A stretch of 64,000 bases of DNA from Methanomicrobiaceae archaeon (GCA_029762625.1 JARVGI010000001.1:372001-436000), one strand, 5' to 3'. Shown: positions 42,344-52,694, counted from the stretch's first letter. Notes: generated by a model not told the origin, from the sequence alone. Translations and numbers: made by a program.

Positions 42344-44511
42344 ACGTGATCGCCCACCTCTCTTATAGGGATCGTGAAAAAGAAGGTCGAACCCTCACCC
42401 GGCTCCGACGCCACCCAGATCCGACCCCCGTGCCGTTCGATGATCCTCTTGCATATCGCAAGACCGATGCCGGTGCCCGCATACTCCGCCTTTGAATGGA
42501 GGCGCTGGAAGATGACGAAGATACGGTCGAAATACTGCTGCTCGATGCCGATCCCGTTGTCCTTCACCGAAAAGACCCATTCATCGCCGGACTGCTGTGC
42601 GCTCACGTGCACGCGGGGCGCATCGCTGCCGTGGAACTTGATGGCGTTGCTGATCAGGTTCTGGAATACCTGCGACAGCTGGGATGTGTCCGCCATCACC
42701 ACGGGGAGCGGGTCATGGGTCACCAGCGCATCCGATTCCTCGATCTGGATTTTCAGGTTTCTCAGCGTCTGTCCGAGGAGGGTTTCCGTGTCCGTTTCTT
42801 CAAAGGGCTTGCCCCTCGTGCTCACGCGGGAAAAGGCCAGCAGGTCATTGATGAGCAGCTGCATCCTGCTCGCTCCGTCCACCGCATAATGAATGAACTC
42901 GTCTGCGTCCTCATCGAGCCGGCCTTCATAGCGGCGCTTGAGCAGCTGCACGTAACTGGCCACCATGCGCAGCGGCTCCTGGAGATCGTGGGACGCCACA
43001 TAGGCGAACTGTTCGAGCTCCTCGTTTCGCAGTTTGAGATCGCGTGCATAGGATCGCAGCTGGGCTTCCGCTTTTTTTCGCTCGGTGATGTCTCGTCCAA
43101 TCGAGGAGGCCCCGATGACCCTCCCCGCGGCATTGGTGATGGGGGAGATGGTGAGGGATACATCCATGATCGATCCGTCCTTTCTGACCCGCTGCGTCTC
43201 GAAATGCTCCAGACGCTTCCCCTGCCGGATCGTGTTCAGGATCATCTCCGTCTCGCCCGTGCGGTCCTCCGGCACAAGCATGGAGATATGGTTCCCGATC
43301 GCCTCATCCGCCCTATAGCCGGTATTGCGCTCCGCACCGCGGTTCCAGCTGAGGATAGTGCCGTCGAGGGTTTTTCCGATGATGGTGGCGTCGGACGATT
43401 CGACGATCGAGGCCAGAAAGGAGTGCTCTTCTTCTGCCTCCTTGCGGTTGGTGATATCCGTAAAACTCCCGTCCACACGCAGCACCGCGCCGGTTTCATC
43501 AAGCGTGGGGCTGCCGGAATTGTGCACCCAGCGCACTGTGCCGTCTTTTCGCACCACCCGCTCTTCAACGGAGTACGGCCTCCCCTCATTGATGCGATCG
43601 ATGATGTGCCGGCGGGCGTGGCGGTCATCCTCGTGCACGATCCCCTCCCAGAGATCGGGGTGATCCCGAAATTCACCGGGACCATACCCGAAAAGGTCCC
43701 GGCTTTTCGGGCTGATAAACGTCGGGCGCAGGGAACGGTCCAGAGAATACACCACGACCGGCACATTCGCAATAATCGATTCCGTAAAAATGCGGGTTTC
43801 CTGCAGAGAGCGTTCGACTTTTTTCTTTTCGGTGATGTCGAGAAACGAGATCACAAGGCCTTCATTCTCACCGGCACCGGCGATTGTCAGCAGCACGTCC
43901 ACGCATCCCCCGTCACGGCGGACGAACAGTGTCTCACACTGGGCCGGCACGAAGCCGCGTCCCTGCATGCGGCCGGCCAGATAGTTCGCGATGCGGGACC
44001 TTTCACCATCAGCAATGAAACCGGTCAATTTCCGGCCGACCATCTCGCTGCCAGGATACCCAAGGATAGTTTCCATTTCGTAATTTGCCTGCCTGATGCG
44101 CCCCTTTTTGTCGAGAATCGCCGTTGCCGACCCGATATGCTCGAAAATAGTACGGTACCGCTGTTCTTTCCTCGAAAGGCTGGAGGCGAGAGTGGCAATC
44201 ACGCCGCTGACGACCAGAAACACGCCCGAGCGGGCACATGCCTCGGGAAGTGTTTCGGCAGGATCGGGTGCCAGCACCACGACAAGGGCAAGGTACCCGG
44301 CACTCAGCGCCGCCGTGAACAGGACCCCGCGACGGTTGTACCAGTAGGAGGCAAGGATGATGGGAATATAGAAGACGTGAGAATAGATCGTGGTAACTCC
44401 CCTCGAGAGGGCGACGGCATTCACGCATACTGCCAGCAGGGAAACAAGCAGGAGAATGAAGCGCTGCTGCCCCGACGTGAGCCGCAGGTCCATCGTAAAG
44501 GGGGATGGCAT
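42340..44511 (-). CDS. Membrane PAS sensor histidine kinase
   Basis: This 723-residue protein has four N-terminal membrane helices (about residues 15-110). Three PAS domains follow (about 118-235, 245-365, 372-490), then a HisKA domain with intact H-box ([15 protein letters not shown]) and an intact HATPase ([31 protein letters not shown]). It autophosphorylates on His and probably passes phosphate to the following receiver. The ATG at 44511 lies about 30 nt after a CTATATAC box; an ATG six codons on is possible. Confidence 0.92.
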   Translation of the reverse strand: MPSPFTMDLRLTSGQQRFILLLVSLLAVCVNAVALSRGVTTIYSHVFYIPIILASYWYNRRGVLFTAALSAGYLALVVVLAPDPAETLPEACARSGVFLVVSGVIATLASSLSRKEQRYRTIFEHIGSATAILDKKGRIRQANYEMETILGYPGSEMVGRKLTGFIADGERSRIANYLAGRMQGRGFVPAQCETLFVRRDGGCVDVLLTIAGAGENEGLVISFLDITEKKKVERSLQETRIFTESIIANVPVVVYSLDRSLRPTFISPKSRDLFGYGPGEFRDHPDLWEGIVHEDDRHARRHIIDRINEGRPYSVEERVVRKDGTVRWVHNSGSPTLDETGAVLRVDGSFTDITNRKEAEEEHSFLASIVESSDATIIGKTLDGTILSWNRGAERNTGYRADEAIGNHISMLVPEDRTGETEMILNTIRQGKRLEHFETQRVRKDGSIMDVSLTISPITNAAGRVIGASSIGRDITERKKAEAQLRSYARDLKLRNEELEQFAYVASHDLQEPLRMVASYVQLLKRRYEGRLDEDADEFIHYAVDGASRMQLLINDLLAFSRVSTRGKPFEETDTETLLGQTLRNLKIQIEESDALVTHDPLPVVMADTSQLSQVFQNLISNAIKFHGSDAPRVHVSAQQSGDEWVFSVKDNGIGIEQQYFDRIFVIFQRLHSKAEYAGTGIGLAICKRIIERHGGRIWVASEPGEGSTFFFTIPIREVGDHV

Positions 44512-44642
44512 AAAAAAAAATGTATTTGACGATGTATATAGATGATCACCAATGAATGCGGCACTCCGGATCGCCGAAACCCTGCCGGGCCACACCGGGA
44601 GAGCAGCAATGAAGCGCAGTCGGAAAACCGGGGTATTTTCGT

Positions 44643-47600
44643 TTATTCATCAAGCGGAACGAGGGTAAAGCGGACTGCTGCCCCCTCCGAGTGCTTGCCG
44701 GGAACGCGGTCCTCGATCCAGATTGATCCGCAATACCGCTCGATGAGCAGGCGCGCGATATGGAGGCCGAGGCCCCTTCCGCTGGCCTTTTGTGAATTTC
44801 TTTGAAATACGGTAAAGACGGCCTGTTTTTGCTCGTCCGGGATGCCGCACCCTGTATCCTCCACGGAGACCAGCACTTTTCCGTCCATTTCCTCCGCTTT
44901 CACGACGATCGTCACATCAGGACCCCCGAATTTGATGCTGTTGCCGAAGAGGTTGGCAAAGATCTCGGCGAGGAATTCGTCGGCAATCACCGTATACCCG
45001 GTAGCTTCAAACGAGATCGAGGCATGGCCGAACCTCTGCATTTCGGCGCGTATGAGAGGATCGAGTTCCACCTGCCCCAGATCAGGAGGCATATCGTTGA
45101 TTCTTCGAATCACGGCCACATTGTTGATGATCTCCTTGCCCCTTGCGATGGTGTCCTCGATTTTTTGCGCATAGAAACGCGCCTGACCATCGAGCATCTC
45201 CCCGATTATGCCCGTGGTAACACAGAGATCATCATGGATTCTCAGCATGTCATGCTCGATAATGTCAAGGTAGCAGCTCATCTCGTCATATGCCTCCTCG
45301 AGCTGATCCTGCAGTATACCGCGTAAAATCGTACCCCCGATCTCTTTTCCGATAGATTCCAGCGTTGACCGCTCATTTTCCGAAAACCGGACTTCTTCGC
45401 GTCTCCCGATATAGAGCGCACCCACGACCACGGATTCTGCAATGAGGGGAATCCCCGCAAACGAAAGTGCGTCCACATCCTCCATGATGCGCGACTCGAA
45501 TATGCCGGGCGGGTTGTCGGGCAGGTTCTCCACAAACCGGGACTGACCGCCATAAAAGACGATGTTGTAGGGATGATCCCGGACACCGATTGTCCTGTCA
45601 CGGTCCGCAAAGGATTCGGGCACGCCATAGTGCGCGACCATCTCGGCGGTCTTGCCGTCCCGGTTTTTCAAATAGACCCACCCGAAATCGAAATCAAGCA
45701 GATCCGCCACGATTTCAAGAATGATCTCAAGCGTCTCGTCGAGAATCAGGGACGAATTGGCGACACGGATGATGGTATTGATGATCGAGAGGTGCCGGTT
45801 CCATTCACGTATCTTATTCTCCACGCTTTTCCGGCGGGAAATATCACGGACAATTTCCTGGGTGGCGCGCGTGTCGTCGAAGAGCACCGGGACGGAAGCC
45901 ACCTCGATGTCGAGCACGCTCCCGTCGATGCGGACGAGTTTTTCCTCCACGAGAGGGGTGATCGCCCGGTCAACGTAACTTCTTGTAATACGGTTCCCCA
46001 GCGCCCTTCTCGATTCCCGGTCAAAAAAGTCGCATACACGTTTACCGATGAGATCCCCGGCAGACTCCACGCCGAAGAGATCCACCGTTGCGGCATTGCC
46101 ATACAGGATCCTGCCGTCGCTGTGCACGAAAATCGCCTCGGGTGAGTGCTCGACCAGCGACCGATACCGTTCTTCGCTTTCCCGCAGTGCACGCTCCATC
46201 TGCAGTTTTTCAGCGATATCACGGGCGAATACCGAAATGCCATCGAGGGACGGGTAGACGGTCCATTCAACGAGGGCGCTCGTACCGGGGAGGGGGCGCT
46301 CGTCGATCATGCTCCGCGGCGTGCCGTCCTCGAGCACGTCCCCGCAGAGCCGAGCAAGTACGGTCGGTGAGGAGGGGAGAACATCCATTAATGATTTCCC
46401 AATCGCTGCCTCCGCCGAAACACCGATAAGACGCTCTGAAGCCGGATTCCAGTAGGTGCACCGCAGATCCCCGTCCAGCGCAAAGAAGATATCGGTGATG
46501 CTGTCTGCAAGCTGGCGATACTTCGCCTTGCTTTCCATAAGAACCTGTTCCGCCACTTTACGTCCGGTGATGTCGCCGGAGATGAATGCGATCTGCTCCA
46601 CTGCGCCGTCCGAACCGGTGATGGGAAAGAGGCACTGCTCGAACCAGCAGGCCTCGACCTGATCCTCATAGACAACGGTGCTATTGGATTGGATGGCCTC
46701 TTCGAGGTGTGTTTGCAGGCGTTCGAGGATCGGGCCCGGACAGAAGGAGAAGAGGTTCGCACCGGCGCCGTCTTCAATCCCGAAATGCTTCTTAAACGCC
46801 GTGTTTGCGGCGAGTATCTTCCCGTCCGTGCCAATGAGGACCGCATGCTCAGAAATGGCATTCATGAACGCCGACAGGATCTGCTCCCGCTCGATCAGTT
46901 CTTTCTCTGCCCGTTTTTTCTCGGTACAATCGATACTCTGGATGACCATGCCCCCCGGTACGCCGCCGTCATCCCGCAGCACCTCCCACGAACTCGAGAG
47001 GTACACGAGTTTACCGTCTTTTCGTCTCGCCCGGCACTCGACGTTCCGCATGCCTTCGCCGGTGGCAAAGGATCTCCGTACGAGATCCTTGATCATTTCG
47101 ACATCGTCCTCGTGGAATACCCCGAGGATAGCGCCTTCCAGTTCTTCCTGGGAATACCCGGTCACATCCCTGCTATTCGGGCTGACATACCGGATCTTTT
47201 TCTCCTCGTCGAGAATGAACAGGACGCTCGGCGCTGTTTCCACGATAGTCCTGAACCTCTCCTCTGATTGCTTCAGGTTCTCGGCGATCTTTGTTTTTTC
47301 CGTGACGTCAATGAACGATACATACACCCTCGACCAGCGCTCGTCCTCGCCGGGTGCAAGGGAGAGGCGCATGATCGACTCCTTTCTGGAGCCCTGCAGT
47401 GCCGTGAATGTAAGTTCACCCTCAAACACCGATCGGCCCTCCCAGAGCGCAGAGAATGCGGAACATAACAGCGGATGGATGTCGCCGGAGAAGATGCCTT
47501 TCAGGCGGTTCGCGAGGTGCTCTTTATTCTCCGCTTCAAACATCGTGCAGCAATGCTCGTTCATCTCCACAAGGCGCATCATGGAAACGAAATTCCCGAG

Positions 47601-48971
47601 CACGTGGGGGCGGCCGGCGAGATAGCTCCCGATATCGTGCACACCCGATGCGTACAGGATATCAAGGCACAGCCTGATGTCTGAAAAATCCAGTTCAAAT
47701 AATGAAAACGGCGAGTATTCGAACAGATTCTGGTACCGCTTCTCGCTCAGGCGCAGTCTGCTCTCGTCCTCTTTCTGGCGCGTGATATCCGTGATCGTCC
47801 CGATCATCCGGAGAGGTATGCCCGATTCGTCACGCGCAATAACCTGCCCCCGGGCCAGCATCCACCGCCACGTGGCGTCGGCTGCGCGAAGGCGGAATTC
47901 CATCTCGCTGCATCCCCCCCCGTGCTCACGGGCACGTTCAAGTGCCCGGGTGACCGGCTCTTCGTCTTCGGGGTGGAGAAGCGGCATGAGCGAATGGCAG
48001 GTCGGATCGAACTGGCCGGAAGAGTACCCGAGTCCTGTATAGAACGACCTGCTCAACTCCAGGCCCCATGTCGCCAAATCCAGCTCCCAAAGAGACTCTT
48101 TAGAGGATTCGAGAACAATTTGAAGGCGGAACTCATTCTCCAGGAGGTGCTGTTCAACCATTTTGCCGGGGGTGTTGTCCACAGCAGAGAGCACACAACA
48201 GCCGGTGCCAGGCATTGCACCCGCAACGACGAGCACAGTCCGATAGGGCCCTTCCCTGTGCTTCAATTGCAATTCATGGATATCCGGGGGGATACACAGG
48301 TCGCTGTGCCCGGGGCGGGGGTACGCAAACAGCCTCGTTTTATCCTCCCCACCCACGATGTCAAAAAGCGCCAGTTTTCCTTCCACATCTTCTCGTGCAT
48401 AGCCAAGCAGCTGGCAGAATGCCGGGTTCGCAAGCACGATGCGCGTATCCCTGTCGAGAACGATCGTGCCCGCCCCGGAGTGTTCAAACATGGTGCGGAA
48501 CAGTCCCTCGGGAACCGGGTCAGGATCCCCGGTACGCGGTTGTCCTCCCAGGTCCAGCCCTGTTATCATCATATTTTCCGTACGCGGGATAAGGGCGGTG
48601 GTAATGACGGTGGTATGCAATCCCCCATGCCGGTCAATAATGCGTATTTCAGACATCCGGGGAGAATTCGATGGATCTTCCTTCATCGATTCATGGAGAT
48701 GCACCACCTTTTCAAGGTCATCTTTTCCGATGAAATCAGCAATATTCTTCTTTCTCTCGACTTCAGCGCGGGAAAAGAGCAGTGCACGGGCAAACGCATT
48801 GTTGGCAAACAGTACTGTTCCCCTTCCATCGACCACCACGATTCCTGAGGGAAGTGTATCGAGCAGCAATCGATACGCATCATCGGATGTGCCGAAAATA
48901 TGTTCCTGCTGCGACCGCATTGCATCAAGATCTTCTATCGCATCCATTCCAATTAACCCCGGGTATCGCAC
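44643..48971 (-). CDS. Giant cytoplasmic kinase: 8 PAS, GAF, HATPase
   Basis: This 1442-residue protein has about eight consecutive PAS domains, then a GAF domain and a kinase core. No membrane helices are seen. The H-box equivalent is YLDIIEHDMLRI with His1240, and the HATPase keeps IFANLFGNSIKF, VEDTGCGIPD and GRGLGLHIARL. From the last PAS onward it closely parallels the hybrid kinase at 39202. The GTG at 48971 is chosen because AAGGAG lies 6 nt upstream; an ATG eight codons later is the alternative. The family usually senses redox or small ligands through PAS cofactors; the signal here is unknown. Confidence 0.9.
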   Translation of the reverse strand: MRYPGLIGMDAIEDLDAMRSQQEHIFGTSDDAYRLLLDTLPSGIVVVDGRGTVLFANNAFARALLFSRAEVERKKNIADFIGKDDLEKVVHLHESMKEDPSNSPRMSEIRIIDRHGGLHTTVITTALIPRTENMMITGLDLGGQPRTGDPDPVPEGLFRTMFEHSGAGTIVLDRDTRIVLANPAFCQLLGYAREDVEGKLALFDIVGGEDKTRLFAYPRPGHSDLCIPPDIHELQLKHREGPYRTVLVVAGAMPGTGCCVLSAVDNTPGKMVEQHLLENEFRLQIVLESSKESLWELDLATWGLELSRSFYTGLGYSSGQFDPTCHSLMPLLHPEDEEPVTRALERAREHGGGCSEMEFRLRAADATWRWMLARGQVIARDESGIPLRMIGTITDITRQKEDESRLRLSEKRYQNLFEYSPFSLFELDFSDIRLCLDILYASGVHDIGSYLAGRPHVLGNFVSMMRLVEMNEHCCTMFEAENKEHLANRLKGIFSGDIHPLLCSAFSALWEGRSVFEGELTFTALQGSRKESIMRLSLAPGEDERWSRVYVSFIDVTEKTKIAENLKQSEERFRTIVETAPSVLFILDEEKKIRYVSPNSRDVTGYSQEELEGAILGVFHEDDVEMIKDLVRRSFATGEGMRNVECRARRKDGKLVYLSSSWEVLRDDGGVPGGMVIQSIDCTEKKRAEKELIEREQILSAFMNAISEHAVLIGTDGKILAANTAFKKHFGIEDGAGANLFSFCPGPILERLQTHLEEAIQSNSTVVYEDQVEACWFEQCLFPITGSDGAVEQIAFISGDITGRKVAEQVLMESKAKYRQLADSITDIFFALDGDLRCTYWNPASERLIGVSAEAAIGKSLMDVLPSSPTVLARLCGDVLEDGTPRSMIDERPLPGTSALVEWTVYPSLDGISVFARDIAEKLQMERALRESEERYRSLVEHSPEAIFVHSDGRILYGNAATVDLFGVESAGDLIGKRVCDFFDRESRRALGNRITRSYVDRAITPLVEEKLVRIDGSVLDIEVASVPVLFDDTRATQEIVRDISRRKSVENKIREWNRHLSIINTIIRVANSSLILDETLEIILEIVADLLDFDFGWVYLKNRDGKTAEMVAHYGVPESFADRDRTIGVRDHPYNIVFYGGQSRFVENLPDNPPGIFESRIMEDVDALSFAGIPLIAESVVVGALYIGRREEVRFSENERSTLESIGKEIGGTILRGILQDQLEEAYDEMSCYLDIIEHDMLRIHDDLCVTTGIIGEMLDGQARFYAQKIEDTIARGKEIINNVAVIRRINDMPPDLGQVELDPLIRAEMQRFGHASISFEATGYTVIADEFLAEIFANLFGNSIKFGGPDVTIVVKAEEMDGKVLVSVEDTGCGIPDEQKQAVFTVFQRNSQKASGRGLGLHIARLLIERYCGSIWIEDRVPGKHSEGAAVRFTLVPLDE

Positions 48972-49385
48972 GGTTCGCTCCTTGCGGCACGATTCTCCGA
49001 CAAATGGCAGAAATACTATAATAGAACCTATATTTTTGTGCAATTTATATTTATTTACATGAGGTATTTATTATAATACTATCAACATCTGATTTCTGCC
49101 TGGCCTCGCACGGACTGCCGCAGACAGGGCATACAATGGTTCTGTTTTCAAGAAGAAATACCGCAACGAAGATATAATATTTAAAGCCCGGAATAAAGGC
49201 CGTTCCAGGTTTCATCGCAGGATAGGGTTGCATTGGCTGCAAAAACTGCAAAAAGTTACTGGTTTTTGAAAAGGACCGCATCCCCGGGAAATCTGCCCCC
49301 CACGCAGAATCCGGCACCCTGAACCGTCGAGCCGGCACCGCCGCGCCGCACCCGGCAGGGGGGGGACTCATACCGAGAGCTGTTG
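48972..49385. other. Intergenic region upstream of the giant kinase (414 nt)
   Basis: The right half is GC-rich with no clear coding. The left 150 nt are AT-rich and contain TATA-like sequences (ACCTATATTTT near 49026 and TTTATATTTAT near 49044) suitable for the kinase gene. On the minus strand at 49061-49147 a short reading frame encodes a zinc-ribbon-like CPVCGSPC segment without a standard start codon. Confidence 0.5.
49061..49147 (-). pseudogene. Possible zinc-ribbon gene remnant
   Basis: The frame reads VCPVCGSPCEARQKSDVD and ends SIIINTSCK before a TAA. The first Cys cluster and the following SDVDSIIIN resemble the N-terminus of small archaeal zinc-ribbon proteins, but the second Cys pair is cut off by stops. 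The codon where Met would be is ATT. A TTTAAATATT box lies about 25-30 nt upstream. It may be a decayed gene or chance. Confidence 0.25.
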
Positions 49386-49880
49386 TTATGCATTGAGCAC
49401 CAGAATGCGGTAGTTCAGGAATGTGGCAAAACTCACCCAGAGCAGATAGGGGATCAGCAGGAAGGCGGCAGTCCTGTTCACCTTCATGAATGCGGCGATT
49501 GTGGCAACGATGGCGACCCAGAGAATCACGATGTCGATCAGGCCAAGCAGCGGCGATTCAAGCCCGAAAAACAGGAAACTCCAGAGGAAATTGAGCACCA
49601 GCTGCACCCCGAAGATCGCCATGGCGCTGCGGACGCCCGGCCGATCGGTCCCTTCCATCCAGACAAGGTACAGGGCAATGCCCATCAGCACATACAGTGT
49701 CGTCCATACCGGGGCGAATACAAACGACGGCGGATTGATCTCGGGTTTGACGAGCTGGGCATACCATGAATCCGGCCCCGTCTGTGTAAAGATTGCACCC
49801 AGAATTCCTGCCATATTGCATACGACAATGGCAATCACGAGTTTTACCGGATCACGCAGACCAACGAGGCTCGACGACAT
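49386..49880 (-). CDS. TspO/MBR family membrane protein
   Basis: This 164-residue protein has five membrane helices of the TspO (peripheral benzodiazepine receptor) family, which bind porphyrins and cholesterol-like ligands. Family pieces are SWYAQLVKPEINPPSFVFAPVWTTLY (in part) near residue 40, VQLVLNFLWSFLFFG near 95 and the WVSFATFLNY end. The ATG at 49880 is about 30 nt after a TATA box, giving a leaderless mRNA. Confidence 0.93.
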   Translation of the reverse strand: MSSSLVGLRDPVKLVIAIVVCNMAGILGAIFTQTGPDSWYAQLVKPEINPPSFVFAPVWTTLYVLMGIALYLVWMEGTDRPGVRSAMAIFGVQLVLNFLWSFLFFGLESPLLGLIDIVILWVAIVATIAAFMKVNRTAAFLLIPYLLWVSFATFLNYRILVLNA

Positions 49881-49906
49881 ACAATATCGATACTGAAGGT
49901 CGATGG

Positions 49907-49914
49907 TTATATAC
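49907..49914 (-). promoter_or_regulatory. TATA box of tspO-like gene
   Basis: GTATATAA on the minus strand is centred about 30 nt before the start codon. Confidence 0.5.
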
Positions 49915-49968
49915 ATACCGCTGCCCGGGTGGGTGGCGTACGAATTGTCCGCATGCAGCGAGAATCAG

Positions 49969-49976
49969 TATAATAA
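49969..49976 (+). promoter_or_regulatory. TATA box of the HAD hydrolase gene
   Basis: TATAATAA is centred 30 nt before the ATG at 50002 and only 18 nt before the ATG at 49990, which favours the later start. Confidence 0.5.
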
Positions 49977-50001
49977 GAGCTCAACCCCCATGGATACATG
50001 C

Positions 50002-50691
50002 ATGGACGGATCCCTGGTACGCCGGATAAACCCGCAGGAATGTGTCTGCCTCTTTGATATGGACAATACGCTCTATAATTTCGTCGATGCGAAGAAAGCT
50101 GCATGCATGCAGGCCGCAAAACGCATCGGAACCGGCGAGGGCATAGAGCTGTTTCGCTATTTTTTACGCGATATCCACGGCTTTGAGCACCACGACAATA
50201 TCAGGGATTTCATGGAAGCCCGGGGCATCCGGGACAGTGCGGTGTTCGAGGCGGCATGCCGGGACTATGACACCATCAAACTTGCCCTGATCGACCCGTA
50301 CCCCGGCGTTCTGGACACTCTCGACCGCCTTAAAGCCGCGGGGATGAAGATGGCGGTGGTCACCGACGCGGAGAGCAGCCAGGCGTACAGGCGCCTCGAA
50401 AAGGTGGGAATACGGGGGCACTTCGAGAGCGTTATCACCCCCGATGTCTCCGGAAAGCGCAAACCCGCGCATGATTCGTTTCTCATGGCACTCGAATCGC
50501 TCGGTTCGCGTCCAGAACACGCATGGATCGTGGGCGACAGCCTGCAACGGGAGATCGAGCCGGGCAACCAGCTGGGGATGACCACCGTCCACGCAGTCTA
50601 CGGCGACTGGACGGACATCCCCTGCCCCTCGATAACCCCGACGTTCGTGCTGCACTCCTTCCCCGATCTCCTCCGGTATATGGGGCTTTGA
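50002..50691 (+). CDS. HAD-superfamily hydrolase
   Basis: This 229-residue phosphatase-like protein has HAD motif I (CLFDMDNTLYNF), motif II (MAVVTDAES), the motif III Lys region (SGKRKPAHDSF) and motif IV (AWIVGDSLQREIEPG). The cap domain after motif I is helical, so it is a subfamily I (pyrimidine-nucleotidase/phosphoglycolate-like) enzyme; the substrate cannot be told. An ATG four codons earlier (49990) is possible, but promoter spacing favours 50002. Confidence 0.92.
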   Translation: MDGSLVRRINPQECVCLFDMDNTLYNFVDAKKAACMQAAKRIGTGEGIELFRYFLRDIHGFEHHDNIRDFMEARGIRDSAVFEAACRDYDTIKLALIDPYPGVLDTLDRLKAAGMKMAVVTDAESSQAYRRLEKVGIRGHFESVITPDVSGKRKPAHDSFLMALESLGSRPEHAWIVGDSLQREIEPGNQLGMTTVHAVYGDWTDIPCPSITPTFVLHSFPDLLRYMGL

Positions 50692-50704
50692 GTCCGGCGA
50701 GTGA

Positions 50705-51562
50705 TCACCGGAGGGGGGCGGGATCCCGCCCGTCCGAAACGGGCAGCAGTCCCCCCCGGACCACGACGGGGCTGTCGCTCGCGAGGATCTTGTCGAGAAT
50801 GATCTCTTTTCCCCGCACGCTGAGGGCAAAGACCGGGATGGCGACGCCTGCCTGAAGCAGGGCGCCCGCGCCCGCATGCACGCGGAGTTCGCGAGACGCG
50901 CATGCGGATACGATATCGCAGGACGCGGCAAGTCGCCGTGCATCATCCTCTGATACACCGGTAAGGTGCACGCCCACGATCAGGGCGTCGGGATGTGCCG
51001 ACCGGATCGCCTCGGCCTCATCCGCCCCGGCGACAGTGACCGCCACACGGGTGTAGCCTGCCGCATATGCGGCCTCGACGGCGCCGACCGGGTCGATTCT
51101 CGCGTCCCCGGGATACACCACCGTCCCGCCCTGCCGGGCGATGCCCTCGATGACAGCGGGGATGGGGCTCGTACTGACCAGCCCGGACATCCTTCCCCCG
51201 ATGCCCTGCACGAGCCCGGCACGGTCCGCGATCACCGATCCAGCGCCGTCGCAGACGATGGCCGCACACCCGATACTGCCGCGGGAGAGTGCGGATGCCA
51301 GCAGCTCCGAGGCCCCGAACCCCACAAATTCCCTATCATCCTGCAGAATGCGGTCTTTGGTGCACATCCCGAACGAACGGATGCGGTGCTCGATATTTTT
51401 CCGGACGGCATCGGGGGTTGCATGCGGGACAGGCCTTGCAAACCGTGCCGCGAGCGGGCATGTGTCGATCAGCGGCCTGCCGACCTTTACCACGGCGCCG
51501 TTGCGGATGACGACGCTGGTCTTGCCGATCGCTTCGATGATGTGCTCGTCCTCACGGGGCAT
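50705..51562 (-). CDS. Methanogenesis marker protein 8 (DUF2099)
   Basis: This 285-residue protein belongs to a family found almost only in methanogens. It begins with HIIEAIGKTSVVIRNGAVVKVG and carries the conserved CPLAARF and GFGASELLASAL regions. The later part has Gly/Ala-rich stretches (GIGGRMSGLVSTSPIPAVIEGI) and ends with VVRGGLLPVSDGRDPAPLR. Its role in methanogenesis is not established. A TATA-like TCTATTATCC lies about 30 nt upstream. Confidence 0.92.
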   Translation of the reverse strand: MPREDEHIIEAIGKTSVVIRNGAVVKVGRPLIDTCPLAARFARPVPHATPDAVRKNIEHRIRSFGMCTKDRILQDDREFVGFGASELLASALSRGSIGCAAIVCDGAGSVIADRAGLVQGIGGRMSGLVSTSPIPAVIEGIARQGGTVVYPGDARIDPVGAVEAAYAAGYTRVAVTVAGADEAEAIRSAHPDALIVGVHLTGVSEDDARRLAASCDIVSACASRELRVHAGAGALLQAGVAIPVFALSVRGKEIILDKILASDSPVVVRGGLLPVSDGRDPAPLR

Positions 51563-51636
51563 ACCAGACTATATTGCCGGTGAAAACGGATAATAGATGG
51601 GATTCACACGAACAATACTATCCGGGCTACAAAGGG

Positions 51637-52386
51637 ATGACAGACCAGAGCGCAGGATTCGGGGGGAGGTACTGGGAGATCGACACAGTCCGGGGAATCG
51701 CCATCGTCATGATGGTGACCTTTCATGTCCTGTTTGATCTCAGTTACCTCGGGATCCCTCTCGTGGACGTCCATTCGGGATTCTGGCGGCTGTTTGCCAT
51801 CACCACCGCATCGACCTTCGTCTTTCTCGTCGGCCTTTCCCTGAGCATCAGCCATGCCCGCAGCAGCGCGCACCTCCACGGGAGGGCGCTCACGATGAAG
51901 TACCTCCGCCGGGGCATGGGCATTTTCCTCCTGGGAATGATCATCACCCTCGTAACGGGGCTCCTGATCGGGGAAGGGGTGATCATCTTCGGCATTCTGC
52001 ACCTGATAGGCGTCTCGATCATGATCGCACCGCTCTTTCTCCGGCTCGGGTGCGCGAACTTCATGCTGGGCATCGGCGTGATACTGATCGGCATCGGCCT
52101 GACCGCGTTCGAGGGGCCCATCTGGCTCGCATGGTTGGGGCTGCACCCCTCATGGTTTTACAGCCTCGACTACGAGCCGTTGTTCCCCTGGTTCGGCATC
52201 GTGCTCATCGGCATTGCGGTGGGAAGCGCGCTCTACCCCGGGGGCCGGAGGCTGGTTGCCATTCCCGAGGTGCAGGCGGCCCCCGTACGAGCGCTTTCGG
52301 CCGCAGGACGGCATTCGCTGTTCATTTACATGCTCCACCAGCCGGTTATCATCGCCCTCATCCTGCTGGGTACCGGATTGCTATGA
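51637..52386 (+). CDS. DUF1624 (heparan-alpha-glucosaminide acetyltransferase-like) membrane protein
   Basis: This 249-residue protein has about seven membrane helices. The family motif at the first helix (RYWEIDTVRGIAIVMMVTFH) and the SISHAR/RRGMGIFLLG loop are clear, and the protein ends with SLFIYMLHQPVII. It resembles the acyltransferase-3-like families that move acyl groups across membranes; the substrate is unknown. The ATG at 51637 fits a TATA-like CAATACTAT about 24 nt upstream. Confidence 0.9.
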   Translation: MTDQSAGFGGRYWEIDTVRGIAIVMMVTFHVLFDLSYLGIPLVDVHSGFWRLFAITTASTFVFLVGLSLSISHARSSAHLHGRALTMKYLRRGMGIFLLGMIITLVTGLLIGEGVIIFGILHLIGVSIMIAPLFLRLGCANFMLGIGVILIGIGLTAFEGPIWLAWLGLHPSWFYSLDYEPLFPWFGIVLIGIAVGSALYPGGRRLVAIPEVQAAPVRALSAAGRHSLFIYMLHQPVIIALILLGTGLL

Positions 52387-52397
52387 GAGGAACAATC

Positions 52398-52694
52398 ATG
52401 GAGCATGGTGCGGCACGGTGGTATATCCGGGTGCGTTCCCGGAGCGGAGAGGAGATTTGCATCACCGCCGCGGGCAGCGACCCCCGGTGCCCCTCGTCGG
52501 TGACCACGCAGGCGCACGGGGCCGCCGCCGAAGAGACGCTCGGGGAAATCAGGGTGGAAGTGCTCACGCCGCCACAGGATATGCGGTGGGAGCTCCATTC
52601 CGCCGACGATCTCTACGGGTGGCATGCGGCGGTCGGCGCGGTCATCAGCCGCCGGAAACGGGAAGGCTGGACCGTGGACCATAACCTCCCCTGA
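52398..52694 (+). CDS. Hypothetical small protein
   Basis: This 98-residue protein shows no family I know. It has MEHGAARWYIRVRSRSGEEI at the start and ends with ISRRKREGWTVDHNLP, with alternating charged and hydrophobic segments suggesting a small alpha/beta fold. The ATG at 52398 has SD GAGAGG 7 nt upstream; an ATG five codons earlier would overlap the DUF1624 stop as ATGA. It is likely co-transcribed with the membrane protein. Confidence 0.7.
   Translation: MEHGAARWYIRVRSRSGEEICITAAGSDPRCPSSVTTQAHGAAAEETLGEIRVEVLTPPQDMRWELHSADDLYGWHAAVGAVISRRKREGWTVDHNLP

Noticed and set aside
42496-44529. 677-codon open frame opposite the membrane kinase gene
   Set aside because: It is an antisense shadow of a kinase gene with intact catalytic motifs, and its composition is unlike any neighbour.
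52050-52694. 214-codon frame extending the small protein at 52398 back into the DUF1624 gene
   Set aside because: The upstream part is out of frame with the membrane protein and Arg/His-rich; the real start has an SD at 52398.
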